Below, in pieces: positions 28,201-35,356 of a stretch of DNA of 64,000 nucleotides. The notes under the pieces are model-generated. The model was given only the letters and a program-made list of their open reading frames with translations. It was not told the origin of the DNA and did not search any database. The stretch is from a virus. Both the position numbers and the translations under genes were made by a program. Location: the IMG/VR virus record IMGVR_UViG_3300017605_000087, positions 1-64,000 of that record; one strand, written 5' to 3'. Numbering within the stretch: position 1 is the stretch's first letter; the number at the start of each line of letters is the position of its first letter.

Positions 28201-30134
28201 TTATAATGAATATCTTCTGCTTTTAATTTAGCAAGTTTTCCAGCTATTACATTAGATTTACTTTTAATAGTTTTTGAAGCAACATCATCTTTAATAGCTG
28301 AATTTAATATAACTTGTTTAATAGCTTGATTAACAGGAGTTGTAAATAATCTATTAGCATATTTATTATAGGCTGATTCTACATCTTTCCCTATTTCAAA
28401 AGCACGTTTAGAAAATATTACTGCTTCCTCTGGACTTAATTTATACTCATTCTCTAATTGTTTAATAAATTCAGGATGTGCAAAGTATTGTTTTAATAAA
28501 TCTGAGTTACCATATTGAGCAGCATTAATCCACATATCAGTTAATGCTTTTTCTTTAATATCAGTGATTAATTCATTTTTAGTTTTTTCAATTGTTGCTT
28601 CATCTCCTGTAATTTCTTCTCCAGTATAAGGATTAACTCCATTTTTTATTTGATTTAATAAACCAAATGCGCCCTGTAATTTAACAGTACGGCTTTTAAT
28701 CTCTGTTATTCTTTCTCTATCAAAAGCATTTCTATCAACACCTTTGAATTTATCCATAGCCCATCCAGTAGCTCCAGCTACTTTAGTAAATACTGCTCCT
28801 CCTCCAACTCCCCAAAATGCTGCTTCCCAAGCGTGTGGGTCAGATATATATTTTTCTAATCTACTTCCAAATGATGGGTCGTATGCTTTTTTTAATAGAT
28901 ATTTACCATAATTATTTCCTTCTTTATTTCCAGCATAGTTTATAAATTCTTCTGCTCCTTCACTTAATTCAAATTTAAAACTACTTCTCATATCTTTGAA
29001 ATATAGTCCAAGTTTACTAGGTAAACTTTTTTCAACTACATCTCCAAGTATTTCTTTTTGAGCTAAATTTACTGTTGTTTTTTCTCCTAATCCACCAATT
29101 AGTTTATTTCTTCCTGCTTTAATTATACTTCCAGGTTTGAATCCAAATAATAAACGAGATTGTAAAACATCAAATACAATATTTACCGAATTAATATCAT
29201 AACTTCTCCAAGCAGCTTTACTTCCAATACTATCAGCAAGTTGTTGTTTACTCATCAATTTTTCGTCCTCATCTAATCCAGCATTGTTTTGTTTCCATGT
29301 TTCAAAATCACCATCACTCATTGGATTAAATAATTCCAATGCTTCATTTCTAGTTTCTAATAAAGTTTGATTAGCTTCTCTAAAGTTTTCAGCATGTCGC
29401 ATACCAACTGCTGTACTAAATATATTAGTCCAATATTTTCCTTTTTCTCCTAACATTGGAATTTTAGCTCCAAGTTTGGTTAGCATAGTTCCTTTACCAG
29501 CAACATTTGCTAACTTAGATATTTTATTTACATATCCTAAAAATTTTCCAGTATATCCTACTGCTTTAGCAGTTCCTAATCCAGGTATCAATAAAGATAA
29601 CGAACTTGCAACACTAACTCCATTATCAGCCCACCACGCATAATCTCTTACATCAAATGCTTTGTTAGGATTTTCTCTATATATAGGCATTTGTTCTTTA
29701 CTCCATTCAGTAATATTGTTTCCAATATCTGTTAAAGCATTACTAAATTCATGTGGGTTTCCAGTATTTCTTTCAATTATTGCTTCTGGTATATCTAAAA
29801 TAGCTCCGACTCCTGCAATAGTTTGTCCTACAATTTCTCCTAGAACAGCTTGTCCTAACATATTACCAGTTTGTGATAACCAAGATTGATTTTTAGCTTT
29901 TAAATAATCATCTAATGTTCCTAATCCAGCGGTATTTTTATCTAATGATAAATAAGGATGCTCTCCAAATATAGGAGCATTTGCTAGTTTAGAAAATTGT
30001 TGGTAATCGGAAGGCTGCAAATTTCCAGCTAATGTAGAAATCCCTGACGGTTTATCAGTTAAGTTTTTTGCAGCATCTAAATTGATACCATTAGAACCTT
30101 TATTTGGTTCATTGGAACTTGGTAATATAATCAT
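13206..30134 (-). CDS. Giant virion protein (5642 aa) with crAss-type RNA polymerase core and zincin motif
   Basis: This is the last gene of the late block. The RNA polymerase core is visible as GYRIPTEG (R3125, P3127, T3128), then IVFKVVGFLPKELGATIVMP, then SGSDFDIDSIY with the aspartates of DFDID at 3164, 3166 and 3168. This order mirrors RxPT...NADFDGD of beta-prime subunits. DFDID is the catalytic loop described for the crAss-like virion RNA polymerase of phage phi14:2 (gp66), which is carried in the head, ejected and transcribes early genes. A zincin-type HELVH is at 1679-1683. The first 250 residues and a region around 5480-5520 contain hydrophobic segments that may touch membranes; long coiled-coil stretches lie between. 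At 5642 residues it is far longer than the roughly 2200-residue phi14:2 protein, so it probably fuses polymerase and other cargo domains. No in-frame stop breaks it. Confidence 0.9.
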   Translation of the reverse strand: MIILPSSNEPNKGSNGINLDAAKNLTDKPSGISTLAGNLQPSDYQQFSKLANAPIFGEHPYLSLDKNTAGLGTLDDYLKAKNQSWLSQTGNMLGQAVLGEIVGQTIAGVGAILDIPEAIIERNTGNPHEFSNALTDIGNNITEWSKEQMPIYRENPNKAFDVRDYAWWADNGVSVASSLSLLIPGLGTAKAVGYTGKFLGYVNKISKLANVAGKGTMLTKLGAKIPMLGEKGKYWTNIFSTAVGMRHAENFREANQTLLETRNEALELFNPMSDGDFETWKQNNAGLDEDEKLMSKQQLADSIGSKAAWRSYDINSVNIVFDVLQSRLLFGFKPGSIIKAGRNKLIGGLGEKTTVNLAQKEILGDVVEKSLPSKLGLYFKDMRSSFKFELSEGAEEFINYAGNKEGNNYGKYLLKKAYDPSFGSRLEKYISDPHAWEAAFWGVGGGAVFTKVAGATGWAMDKFKGVDRNAFDRERITEIKSRTVKLQGAFGLLNQIKNGVNPYTGEEITGDEATIEKTKNELITDIKEKALTDMWINAAQYGNSDLLKQYFAHPEFIKQLENEYKLSPEEAVIFSKRAFEIGKDVESAYNKYANRLFTTPVNQAIKQVILNSAIKDDVASKTIKSKSNVIAGKLAKLKAEDIHYNKLIQDGVNVDGILELHALTTSINLMTEELSNQNPTTKKILNGVIESYTKRANELADILDKASINDLLLKGLNPDIVGHTLDKIYYDGASEYLVEKVAVDTSPKEVKKVETELKQAFIEANKEQLQVLKDKLAAITVEGDYNTQLDELQKEVDALGFKVSKSDIDIQKKKRGLNVQKEQIERSKPTEPITDEQFKDYIDNNIADESILNSIANKIIKKQPLSERETAIFTGKTGTINKIIQDTGEIEKEVADESTTDETDYTDGKFNVKEFGMSENLKKDKIDQLIAANNVEGTLKFIETELATIKNDIIELGLDKDEFLNFQNYLEAKQKELGGTSLFDELNNETDNIQFDTDFISESIRQQGGKGLLNVFTSPFVYKNDPTKKKSIKDPINKKRVDGNIIIDDEERARVIDYILNKLKVGTEVSISIDQSNPLYNKFADDANNVPLMINVPGINYTISYANASKYLESEEALVERIKRFNSISDFVNPLYNDILEYRTLTGVERLNALNRLKENDELIDVLKNKGEAKVDVKKNFSTRLDHLVNILFFGNNFFKSGVPNEQELVENLGNWNDKMNRDLTTLRRIRNVIGTDKSIVVKAKIAHLTSGAVVTSRDDKGKLIYKAVNESIGNNEDDYDFDIFTTRKNDKTTLAPIKTGIPEFEVTNLKGKEFAAGREYVVLKSGEQRIGIPLIRTNIGLTISPSLEQGELSDTLKEAKAYQKKLSDKLADYIFQLRPILQQSGIRLDNAELTQLKHEIESITIVSETYPDEDTQDDGRFKILVGAKKKVKFGEEEKTVDNRVQFKHDGKLVKIFFTEGGGINVDYDGKVVNSNKEGEDEVRKLLSRLFTGLERNVDYFWLKLDGPYYDTVSGIEYDSYKHYIIQTGGLITNIGKVLDGQGNKISNFTNDLTNNRSKDFVGFPLIINIKPEFETPSDELSQERVAGEETDNEMVKFAKSLITKDSADTLLPVIEKYNFLYEEAIKANIEIEQKLRPTFKDEIGNNVKGAYTRKENKVYFTQAIRGLSSSNRLGTFNHELVHGVIANGLKNDEQRKQFETKLKGFWATIKFDEEKGKRKITQEQRIGLSLYIFNATPDALNNNQQNELRNAIIFINRVIELVDSGKVEEIVTYGLTQPVFGAFLDSIKVKGENNQPESLWTKLKRLIVETFNQITGRSKLDELTDILNEQFNNNITDLKAHSNKTDIQKKLGDAFGDEFDSITEEGELYEEVGNTGDKESKKDQESSEFFITEGFTGEEENHLINVTGGLFLSTLGDVKALEDANVSGKGIDGIRIAILKHLRNKINDNDFISNLGEKQADLYNRYVENLRKYDSEIWEKSKLYITNEYNISPELIEQFTEQYLEKNWNDTAVLEMSSKDNVLAEIKLLILTTPKADANQSYVDEQGLLKYKPTTNTLSGLGETISFNVAYNTIANNMLGKYDKYEMLDAIKFMAENIDPSYYHIFYRVRENEQLLNAWYHSFNKQRPAVVVQLYKKLRDKFEVKPDYGNKKSLYETLEADDIVAKIKNRIANGYYTSDVISGIEKEKNTLVKYLNEGGNLDTDIISKQLTKLYKDLGITTNNLDKAIKFELEKESNIRKYYNQVPLNITNKKGWITQRLTKDKFVSSIDYLLDYINKANSNPNVDVTFSQYGNVMQLAVITAPFNEHRTDSVYMNVKTNMVQSIIQPDAISEWFKSKSDEDRYFEKLVEYTKDNTSQYYNWMWGNNLNDMNASSTFGLLDYVVKDGIKIPVKLNDLAYKVFSYHLDGGTRNTTEGKGAEYTDMLMDDWQSVKILNYFNSINKTDGNKLGITSFMVLPADRGRTIGINHNKIPMSKNEYQSLIDKDFSSFRTSEIWKAVYRTVWQDYQRMTNAMEFMFMTEKDSNGHINILTDEFGNYKLRQENVTKLVKNYHYKEGTDSKKQSIKLGFKNMGDYFVFDPSNLEQKDIGNVFKFNNIKEINNVEDIWTGKFVDTFKYQANIDKVKSKIDEFIYRAAQQSQKFNKKHLDGIQDIYTNVGQINHALAEYGINHYIAKVEMSNLFGLIKAFYKDDKDLLKRATQLLASGNSNADNGSFTGVTIADAYWQSENIKVLKQAIANGSILEKYNNINLGDAQSYITLAEYKKRLQINGKYNQFKGIIESLEKGKDVSPEDMTKVLSPLKEFYYSYKFDDTLQMLVPVQVKNSAQVLIPRLVKGTSLEALVNFMKENNIGQVNFASAEKVGARNVVNISSEGSMVKLDASKKRELMRSVNVYHYSDLRTQQEIPYHVEDTENKLGVQIARKILDNIQLDGKYGELTGEQVANEYFKLVSANIVSASKEVMDELDVTFEDGNTKVNINRVIALLEREALKRGLDANSIMALKQDITGDPTMPLYYGALQSKWMSILTSLFTNNVINQKFPGIHAAQMSNVFMEQYGTKGKSIEQKDSKVVFRKLKSQVLRGGSVIEAEVLLPAWSKDFYKEDGTLIDIKELEAAGLNKMVGYRIPTEGKYSTIVFKVVGFLPKELGATIVMPDDFVTQSGSDFDIDSIYTMLYQHEIIDGKFTKVEYFDEKSDEAARVEKYMRANRNKIYNSDTFKDFFDNNIKDKKLYEANKTINLTQIAELKSKYVYNEDGTVNGKLLSKINKARYKEGDEALPTFINEQDLDIVGALKSLLNDYNKYIKEEQPKEVAALPIEYQNTREARNNKILDIFFSILQSPLHYDEVVNPNSFDDITASSKYVQELLDFKEGDLNLFTDIGDAYFRNRVMEGRTLKGHSVNRDGFLSIAQFTKMELRKDLGIKITYSVDQSQYDALVSKYGAENVTPLKQEGKVTKAIVNHTLIGWTKEKDNYNNIEEIFDKTKRKPITVYAAQTTANILDNVKDPLPENVNPYTFGIWRTFVDLGATYKYATTFIRQPILKDLSDLYLNLVGIIGEGKGREIEEIKRDYQTSLYKLLKQEQKIPEKKNKKKHVYPEKKMQPVDDGLGGEEMQEVETGEWIYGVKSFDQSIESGDSIYIKREDTEKYLGYNPNEIRSFNQDELDSLLQHSKILDRKTGQSDNKTKDIAYYKSQLQLLEAFRLYKKSAEGIEDMNKATSSDKLGAGPDLIVTHNLINVIQKVNDYKDNEDEFAPLEEGSRIRIDNESAIKQIYPIMFGEAIDSKYPPVQEYFYRGNWQSLNLLEGLFISETNQYRDVVQQLLTETGRDINSEKLLKKINNYVNGYLLSDHHFFNIGQDEWNRILGIAAGNNVNIDITKEENLATFNRLPVYYKVELVRDQLLDIIKPGDVTNVLNYIQQSSTNEDYLKLNWINNDKDNYMIESFNNLYYSSNPFVKDLAKDLILYAYWESGLNFTYNSWSKIIPVNILKELGIGDHLKSKFDTLNNNEAGLDETFKEMFKRANSDDSVIVPMAYTKTYKKGKDIGKTRKGFPNWKPMPNGKITITAAQLEKESKDLQRSNIIKISNNDKLTYLKVDLKDQFNEIVQGSRNSVTQKTKKTLNIGDEINVWNGIEGKGAKYIGVKVTSIDKLGPESGKVGFNKIKFDVITKVGNKAPIKNSEYTIYKRTISEDIQYDEEGNRQVKQVYVYESISKLFPYQYTRETPDKDVVTKEFYDSLTPENREEKQRSDFYKDVQNFIKEYKVDIMKDMSAYKNSGTRSQFYDNIVQTQEKLNVNTQDIEDWKDVQLREALVTIIDHNISNLFTISESEANLSIIDKLKKFEDEDFTKGDVATKTKALTNFLWNAKLFTEGMLKIKDLTLIEERETDLLDYEGVKINDLVKTLKEQYARIESVDKRIDKLFNEHLERRIASITSNPEIQENIRQAFKPSRDLNKFQLQLDALMDADNPIVANFAKFYSREMNKADMEIYRLTEQFQRANDKFLAAGGRYEDILELNKLGENTGKWVQRYRAEFYDELREQLNNISKAREDFGEDSIEYEAARYSWEQWKLDNIEQEFVDDYYKVQLLLSPAARKVRKELAKQREEIYLKYKVATGHFDFRNISIDDRKALRAIKKKQLDYQDEKQHPEIAKSWNEYNEKLREFKRKSITFKQQFFDDYKEARASGTRMFRDFLIRNTQPTTEFWEQYGKIADELFGDKEAEDHVREYVDELLEPYKDDNGIVIGYEVPNDVRQKIANLLEDSPRELNQNLTDDRKKQLFAELDRLVDYVPSDYYYQERQNAIDNLKEGETLQSTKWYKDNHRENWKGEMKPLRMWTKMLPKKRSFKLKNGNLHWEHVEPRDTFVEKVLGDEFKNPKHEVDRKGHSIPRDKWKDSRYDKIQNTPHLKEYYDYLTDINTGLMNQLMSHFTGTIIEDGYIPAVSLDNRGIFKKIAEKMGMYDIDRNDEMALFYKNNQQIRFVPINFISLLKERKLYEIPPRESGEMVKDYQARVVNEVNKKYDTNFRDYNKLLKTNKLIEEHNKALKSKEKHGLNISYNMQEVIPAFINTATKHKYKKSIEAEVLLMRDYVEHMQVQKVTGRGKSVYDPYKVLKKLGNAVGIEINKQEAQLVKGSNYNVRFDKWLEMVFYEEFELDEGQITKASRVLQNYTSLKGIGLNPFSALNNVVYGRIQTAIEAAAGQHFNMKNYLVGKKHWNKGVVSYVADTYSNTNKATSLENAIIKYFGILDEHNDTAIEGSTTKNVLHKFYMKTNAFYLMQHMGEHYMQNVTLFAMMDSHRIVNGKVMSLSDYKASVIKEIDVTLPIGELKEKAMAKKAEEKKLEEQFNGFPKLIDAYTLNDGFIAVKDGFTISEDSLADFKTKVKGVNHKIHGIYNREDKGILNNIALGRLILQFRHWARPGWNKRWGTRFGKSFWNERRNEMDKGSYVSAIQFFTIPFKNKGKKNWSEDQEWNVFRAALAVMRDYGQFIKNAQVYWLTLSPTDQANVKRAVLEMTYLFGAIIMLQMLRKLGDDDDELKESKMFNALLYQMDRTVTELNTYSPHGWFNETAKLTKSPTATWKTLTDAYKLGWYALQFPFQEDDERRYQNGIYNDKYKVAVIGSRMLPGLSVYQRLLYLEKSNNYYKLF

Positions 30135-30146
30135 AAATACTATTAA

Positions 30147-32576
30147 TTAAAATCCTATTGTTGTGTTACCTGAATATCTTACTCTCGGTTGACTATATAC
30201 ATTATATTGTCCACCTTGCTTAATAGTATTATAATTATTAGTGTTGGTTAAATTATTATTTACCCCACTATTTGTTTGATCTGTATTGTATTGCATGGTA
30301 GGAAGTTGTACACCTAATGTTCCACCTGCATTTGACATAACATTGTACATATCTATGCTGAACTTAGTTCCCATTTCCCTCATTGCATTATCTGTCTGTT
30401 CTAATAATCCTAAGTATTGATCTCTTAATCCAGCATCTTGTGGATTGTTTACCCATGCTGTATGAGCTTGGTCTAACTGATTAGCTAGATAATCTAATAC
30501 TTCACTATTTCTCATATTTACAGTTTGTCCATCTTTTACTACTGGTGTACTTACATTACCAATAGAATTTCTGGTTGTTTCCATTTCTTTTAAAATGGAA
30601 GTATGCCCTGTAATTATTGCATCATTTTGTAGGACATTATATACTTGTTTAGTATCTAGTCCATGTAGTTTTGTATCTCCTGCTGCTGTATTTACTTTTA
30701 CAATATCAGTAACAGTAGGTGTATATTCTTTATATAAGTTTAATTCAACTGATTCAATTCCTGTTGGTTTTCCTTCTTTATCTAATCCTTTAACATTCTC
30801 ACCAAATCTAAATATTTCTTGCCCAGTCATTTCATTAAAGGCTTTCATTTTATCTTTATCCCATCCAGCCTTCTTCATTTCATCATAAGTATATGTTGCA
30901 TTATAATCCATTACAAACTTTCCATCTATTCCTTTATAAGCTCCTTGTATTCTACCTGTTCCAGTAGTTAACTTATCCATAGTAGTAACGAAATTAGTCA
31001 ATAAATTCTTTTGACTATCAGTTAACTTTGACTCCTTAAATGTTTTATATGTACTTCCTAATTGATTAGCATCAACTCCATATTGTTTTGCTACTTTATC
31101 TATTTGTTCTTTAATCTCAGATTCAGTTGAATATTTATCAGGATATTGCCATGTATTACCATAAGTTAAATTAGTTCCAGTAATTACTGCTTTCTTTTCA
31201 CTTAGTATATCTTTTAAAGCATTAATAGCGGGAAGATATTTTAAATCATCCTGTTTAATACCCATTTGTCCTAATAAACTATTATCTCCTAATTTAGCAT
31301 ACATTCCTGCTCCGTTAAGAGTTCCTTCATCACCAAGTAATGCTTTAGTCCATACTTCTTGATTTAATTGAGTATATGTTCCTGGTTCTATTGCAACTAA
31401 GTCCATATAAGGATTAGTATTATCTAATTCTTTCATACTCATTTCAAAACTTTGTTCCATCTTTAATTTAGACATCCAATCTTGATATAAGTCAACCTTT
31501 TCTTTAGTATAATCCAACCATCTGGCTGCTGGATTAACTGCTTGTTTCATGTGTTCTTGGTCCCACATGTTATTATATATACTTGTTAAAGCATCTTGAT
31601 TTATATTTCCATTCTTATCAAATATGAAATCATTCATATAAGGGTCAGACACAAATACTTGTTTATTAGTTTTACTATTTAATTGATAGTTTCCTAATTT
31701 ACCATCTTTAACAACTAATCCAAATCTGTCTGCAAATTGTTGTACATTAGGTTGTGTAAATACTAAATCACCATTTGCATCTATTACTCCAAAATTTGCA
31801 AAATCATCTACTGATTTTTCCCATCTCATTCTATCTTGAAACTGAGGATTTTGTGCTATATATTGCATAGCCATTTCATTAGCATCGTCTTCACTTATTT
31901 GTTCTGTTGTTCCAAATTTTAAATATCCACTTCCAGCTCTTGTTAATCCTATTGTTTGTAATGTATCAGCATTTGCATCTTTAAGAAAATCTCTAGTAAC
32001 CTTAGCCCAATCTTGTGCATCAGGTACGTGCATACTACTCCACATATTACTATACTTCCCTGTTACTGGGTCATATTGTAATTGTTTATTATTCTTTAAT
32101 GAGAACATTGTTTTCCAATTGTTCACATCTATTTCAGTTACTTTACCATCTTTCCTTCTAGTTTCTAAATCTCCTAAATCTTTATCATACATTGCTTTAT
32201 CTTGTAAAGCTCCTTGTACCATTTTATCATTTGCAAAATCATAACTAGCTTGTTGTACTAACCAACTAGCATCTTCCCATCTTCCACTTTCTCTAATTCC
32301 TTTTAATTTACCTTTTGCATTATCTAATGCACCACGTATAATAGGATTATTAACATCTCTAGTTGAGAGGTTATTAATCATTGTTTCTAATTTGTCTTGT
32401 GCTAATCTTGTAGTTTTATATGTATCATCTAACTTCATGGCCGTCATATACATTTCCTGTATAGGCGCACCAGCATATTGTGGTACATAGTTGGCATAAG
32501 AATTATTGACTACATAAGGACTAGCCCCTTCATCAATATAAGTTTCTCCTCCAACGGGATACTTTTTAATCAACAT
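30147..32576 (-). CDS. Cargo/ejection-type virion protein, 809 aa
   Basis: I recognise no domain. The protein is long, helical and Gln/Asn-rich, with repeated Tyr-Lys-Asp patches, and its C-terminus is low-complexity (NNNLTNTNNYNTIKQGGQYN). The N-terminus reads MLIKKYPVGGETYIDEG, sharing the YPxGGET motif with the upstream 923-aa protein. Its place between the muzzle-like/cargo genes and the RNA polymerase gene matches the region of crAss-like genomes that encodes proteins stored in the capsid and ejected. It starts 3 nt after the previous stop and ends 13 nt before the giant gene. Confidence 0.6.
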   Translation of the reverse strand: MLIKKYPVGGETYIDEGASPYVVNNSYANYVPQYAGAPIQEMYMTAMKLDDTYKTTRLAQDKLETMINNLSTRDVNNPIIRGALDNAKGKLKGIRESGRWEDASWLVQQASYDFANDKMVQGALQDKAMYDKDLGDLETRRKDGKVTEIDVNNWKTMFSLKNNKQLQYDPVTGKYSNMWSSMHVPDAQDWAKVTRDFLKDANADTLQTIGLTRAGSGYLKFGTTEQISEDDANEMAMQYIAQNPQFQDRMRWEKSVDDFANFGVIDANGDLVFTQPNVQQFADRFGLVVKDGKLGNYQLNSKTNKQVFVSDPYMNDFIFDKNGNINQDALTSIYNNMWDQEHMKQAVNPAARWLDYTKEKVDLYQDWMSKLKMEQSFEMSMKELDNTNPYMDLVAIEPGTYTQLNQEVWTKALLGDEGTLNGAGMYAKLGDNSLLGQMGIKQDDLKYLPAINALKDILSEKKAVITGTNLTYGNTWQYPDKYSTESEIKEQIDKVAKQYGVDANQLGSTYKTFKESKLTDSQKNLLTNFVTTMDKLTTGTGRIQGAYKGIDGKFVMDYNATYTYDEMKKAGWDKDKMKAFNEMTGQEIFRFGENVKGLDKEGKPTGIESVELNLYKEYTPTVTDIVKVNTAAGDTKLHGLDTKQVYNVLQNDAIITGHTSILKEMETTRNSIGNVSTPVVKDGQTVNMRNSEVLDYLANQLDQAHTAWVNNPQDAGLRDQYLGLLEQTDNAMREMGTKFSIDMYNVMSNAGGTLGVQLPTMQYNTDQTNSGVNNNLTNTNNYNTIKQGGQYNVYSQPRVRYSGNTTIGF

Positions 32577-32578
32577 GT

Positions 32579-35350
32579 TTAGAAATCTTTTTCAGTTTTG
32601 TTAGTTCCATTTAACTCATTATATAATTTGATAGCGTCTTTAGTATCTCTACCTGTACGTTTCAAATCTTTAATATCCCCTTCAAGCATTGCAGGATATT
32701 GTTTATACACATCTTTTAAGAATTGTGTATCTTGTAAATTTGCAGGAACTACTCCTGTATCTCTAAATTGCTTAGATAATATTTGCCATTTTTGTTTATC
32801 TAAATCTGACATGTTTTTCTCTGCTTGTTGTTGTCCATAATCAGATACAGCATTGGCTACATTACTACTCAATGATGATAATATTCCTTTTTCTCTTAGA
32901 GCTACATCTTGATTATATCTATCTATATTAGCAAAATTATGTGCTGATATAGATTGATCGTTTAACATTTTTGTATTCTCTAATTGATTCTCTGTATTTT
33001 CTTTTGTAGTATAAGCTGAGTTTTTAGCAGACATGGTGTTAACATCTGCTGCCATTTTATTTACTCTAGCTATTGCACTACTTGATGTATTAGCATCTAT
33101 ATCTTCCTTCGACCCTCTATTAATTCTATCAATTGCTGCTAATTGGTCATTAATATCGAACTTAGTATTTAATGGTGCGGCATTAATTTTATTTGGAATA
33201 GGAACTTTAGGAGATGCTAATGTAGTTGCAAGATTAAACATATTATCTACATAAGGAGCTATACTAGCAAATCCATTTCCTTTATTATTTGCCGGACTAT
33301 TATTACTATTCATATTAGAAGGTTCTACTCCTTCAACTTTAGGTGTTGGTGTATAACTTTTTTCTAATGTATTCTTATTTATAATATCATTAATACTCTT
33401 CATTATATCCTTTGTAGTAGGATTATACGTATCAATTGGATTCTGTTTCTCTCTTATATAATAAGGATTTTGACTATTATCAGCAGTGAATTGTCCATTA
33501 TTATTAGGCATTCCCCAAGCTAGATTTTGAGTTTCTGTTGGATATAATTGAACCTCTGGGTATGGGTCTGTTTCTCCTCCATTTGGATAACGCATTGCCA
33601 TTCCTCCTTTTTTAAAACCTACTATAAAATTTTTCAACATATTTTCATCTGTTACTTGTTGATTATTATGTAGAGTATCAACTACTGTATTATTATCTAA
33701 TATATATTGTCCATATTTATCAGTAGCGTATGGATTTAATCTAAAGTCTAATGCACCTTTATAATAAGTACCCTTACTATTTTCCTCATTAGCATCTACT
33801 CCAGTGTGGTGCATAGGAACCCAATATTGTGATGTATATTGACCTATCCATCCATCTACATCTGATAATGATTGTGGAGCATGACTTCTATTTATTTTAG
33901 TACCTAATGTTGGACTATTATAGATGTCATTATAATATTGTTGCATTTTCTTAACATAAGAATCTTTCTCATATTTAAAATTAGGATTAGATTTAGTATA
34001 TTCAGTCCATATATCATTACTTAAATTACCTTGACTTCTATCTAATTTTGTACGATCTACATTATTATCTGTTAAGTATTTATTATAATAGGAAATTAAT
34101 CCAGTCCAATCTTGTATCTCTTGTCTAGTTGGTACAGTTCCACCATCAGGATACATTCCAATCTTCATTCCATCTTTAGCAAATCCTGCCATTCCTCCAT
34201 AATTACCATTCATTGATTGTTGAGTCTGAAATAACTTCTCTATTAAGAAATCACTATTCATCATTTCTTTCTCAAATGTATCACTTAAAATTGGATCAAT
34301 TATTTTATCATTAATGTTCTCTTTTCTATCTCCATATTTCTTCATCGTCTTCTGCTTATCTTTCAATAATTTAGCATGACGTTCTGCAAATGTTTCTTTA
34401 GTTCCTGGAACTTTTAATGAATCACTAAATATTTTATTTCCATCTACTGTTTCTCCTCCTTCTGCTTCTATTATATTTCCTTGTCCTGTTGCAATTTTAA
34501 CTCCACCTTTATCATGTTGTTTACCAACAATCACCCCTTCATTCTCACCAGTTACACTAGGAACTATTGTTCCACCTTGTAATGGTTTCATTCTTTGTTG
34601 CATTTCTTGAGGAACAGCCATTCCTCCATAATTAAAATATGATGAAAAGTTTGTTCCTTGTGTTGGATATTGATTTAAGTAGGCTTTATCTTGAGTTATT
34701 TGTTGATCTCTTGCCATCTTCTCTTTCTCTTTCCTTTTTTCTTTCTCAGAGAAACCATCTATTACAGAAGATATTAAACCACCTACTACTGGTATTTGAC
34801 TTGCTAATCCACTAAATACTCCAGCACCATCTACTTTTCCTCCTGCTATTCCTTCTGTAATTGCTGGTGAAACAGCATTAGAGAATGCTCCAAATAATCC
34901 TCCACCCGCACCACCTAACATATCACCCATTCCTCCACCACCTCCACTTTTTGCTCCTTCTAAAGCTCCAGCAGCACTTGATTTTTCACTTGCTTGTTGT
35001 AATATTTTTCCTGTTTTTGGGTCTATTAAATTTCCATATTTATCATACAATTCTTTTTCATAAATTGCATCTCCTCCAGTTCCAAATTCAGGAGTCTTAC
35101 TAGAATTAGTAAGATACGTATTAAATGTCTTATCTAAATACTCATCGTATTTTTTATCTTGTTTATCAAATGAACCAAATGCAAATCTATTAGCATAGTC
35201 TTGCATTTCTTCATTATTAGTAAATGTTACTGCTCCATGTTTTTGGAGGTCAGCAACATCTATATTTTTTCCATCGTAGTTAACAAAGTATTTACCTCTA
35301 CTGTTATCTACATTAAATGGTTGTTGTCTATTCTTTTTACTTTTACTCAT
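32579..35350 (-). CDS. Cargo-like virion protein, 923 aa, with repeated Gly-Gly motifs
   Basis: A Gly-rich hydrophobic segment (GGGGGMGDMLGGAGGGLFGAF near 136-155, then residues 165-195) may be membrane-active. It is followed by HDKGGVKIATG (279-289) and EAEGGE (295-300), a module I recall from several crAss-like virion proteins. YGGMA recurs at 241-245 and 384-388, and KGGMA at 581-585; YPDGG and YPNGG follow the last two. The rest is Asn/Gln/Lys-rich. Position between the muzzle-like gene and the polymerase gene fits the crAss-like capsid cargo proteins. No enzymatic motif is seen. Confidence 0.6.
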   Translation of the reverse strand: MSKSKKNRQQPFNVDNSRGKYFVNYDGKNIDVADLQKHGAVTFTNNEEMQDYANRFAFGSFDKQDKKYDEYLDKTFNTYLTNSSKTPEFGTGGDAIYEKELYDKYGNLIDPKTGKILQQASEKSSAAGALEGAKSGGGGGMGDMLGGAGGGLFGAFSNAVSPAITEGIAGGKVDGAGVFSGLASQIPVVGGLISSVIDGFSEKEKRKEKEKMARDQQITQDKAYLNQYPTQGTNFSSYFNYGGMAVPQEMQQRMKPLQGGTIVPSVTGENEGVIVGKQHDKGGVKIATGQGNIIEAEGGETVDGNKIFSDSLKVPGTKETFAERHAKLLKDKQKTMKKYGDRKENINDKIIDPILSDTFEKEMMNSDFLIEKLFQTQQSMNGNYGGMAGFAKDGMKIGMYPDGGTVPTRQEIQDWTGLISYYNKYLTDNNVDRTKLDRSQGNLSNDIWTEYTKSNPNFKYEKDSYVKKMQQYYNDIYNSPTLGTKINRSHAPQSLSDVDGWIGQYTSQYWVPMHHTGVDANEENSKGTYYKGALDFRLNPYATDKYGQYILDNNTVVDTLHNNQQVTDENMLKNFIVGFKKGGMAMRYPNGGETDPYPEVQLYPTETQNLAWGMPNNNGQFTADNSQNPYYIREKQNPIDTYNPTTKDIMKSINDIINKNTLEKSYTPTPKVEGVEPSNMNSNNSPANNKGNGFASIAPYVDNMFNLATTLASPKVPIPNKINAAPLNTKFDINDQLAAIDRINRGSKEDIDANTSSSAIARVNKMAADVNTMSAKNSAYTTKENTENQLENTKMLNDQSISAHNFANIDRYNQDVALREKGILSSLSSNVANAVSDYGQQQAEKNMSDLDKQKWQILSKQFRDTGVVPANLQDTQFLKDVYKQYPAMLEGDIKDLKRTGRDTKDAIKLYNELNGTNKTEKDF

Positions 35351-35356
35351 GTGTTA

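Noticed and set aside
13206-30134. Possible reassignment of TAG or TGA in late genes, known in some crAss-like phages
   Set aside because: All long late frames are open in the standard code and genes end normally; TAG acts as a true stop at 577-579, 4201-4203 and 11270-11272.
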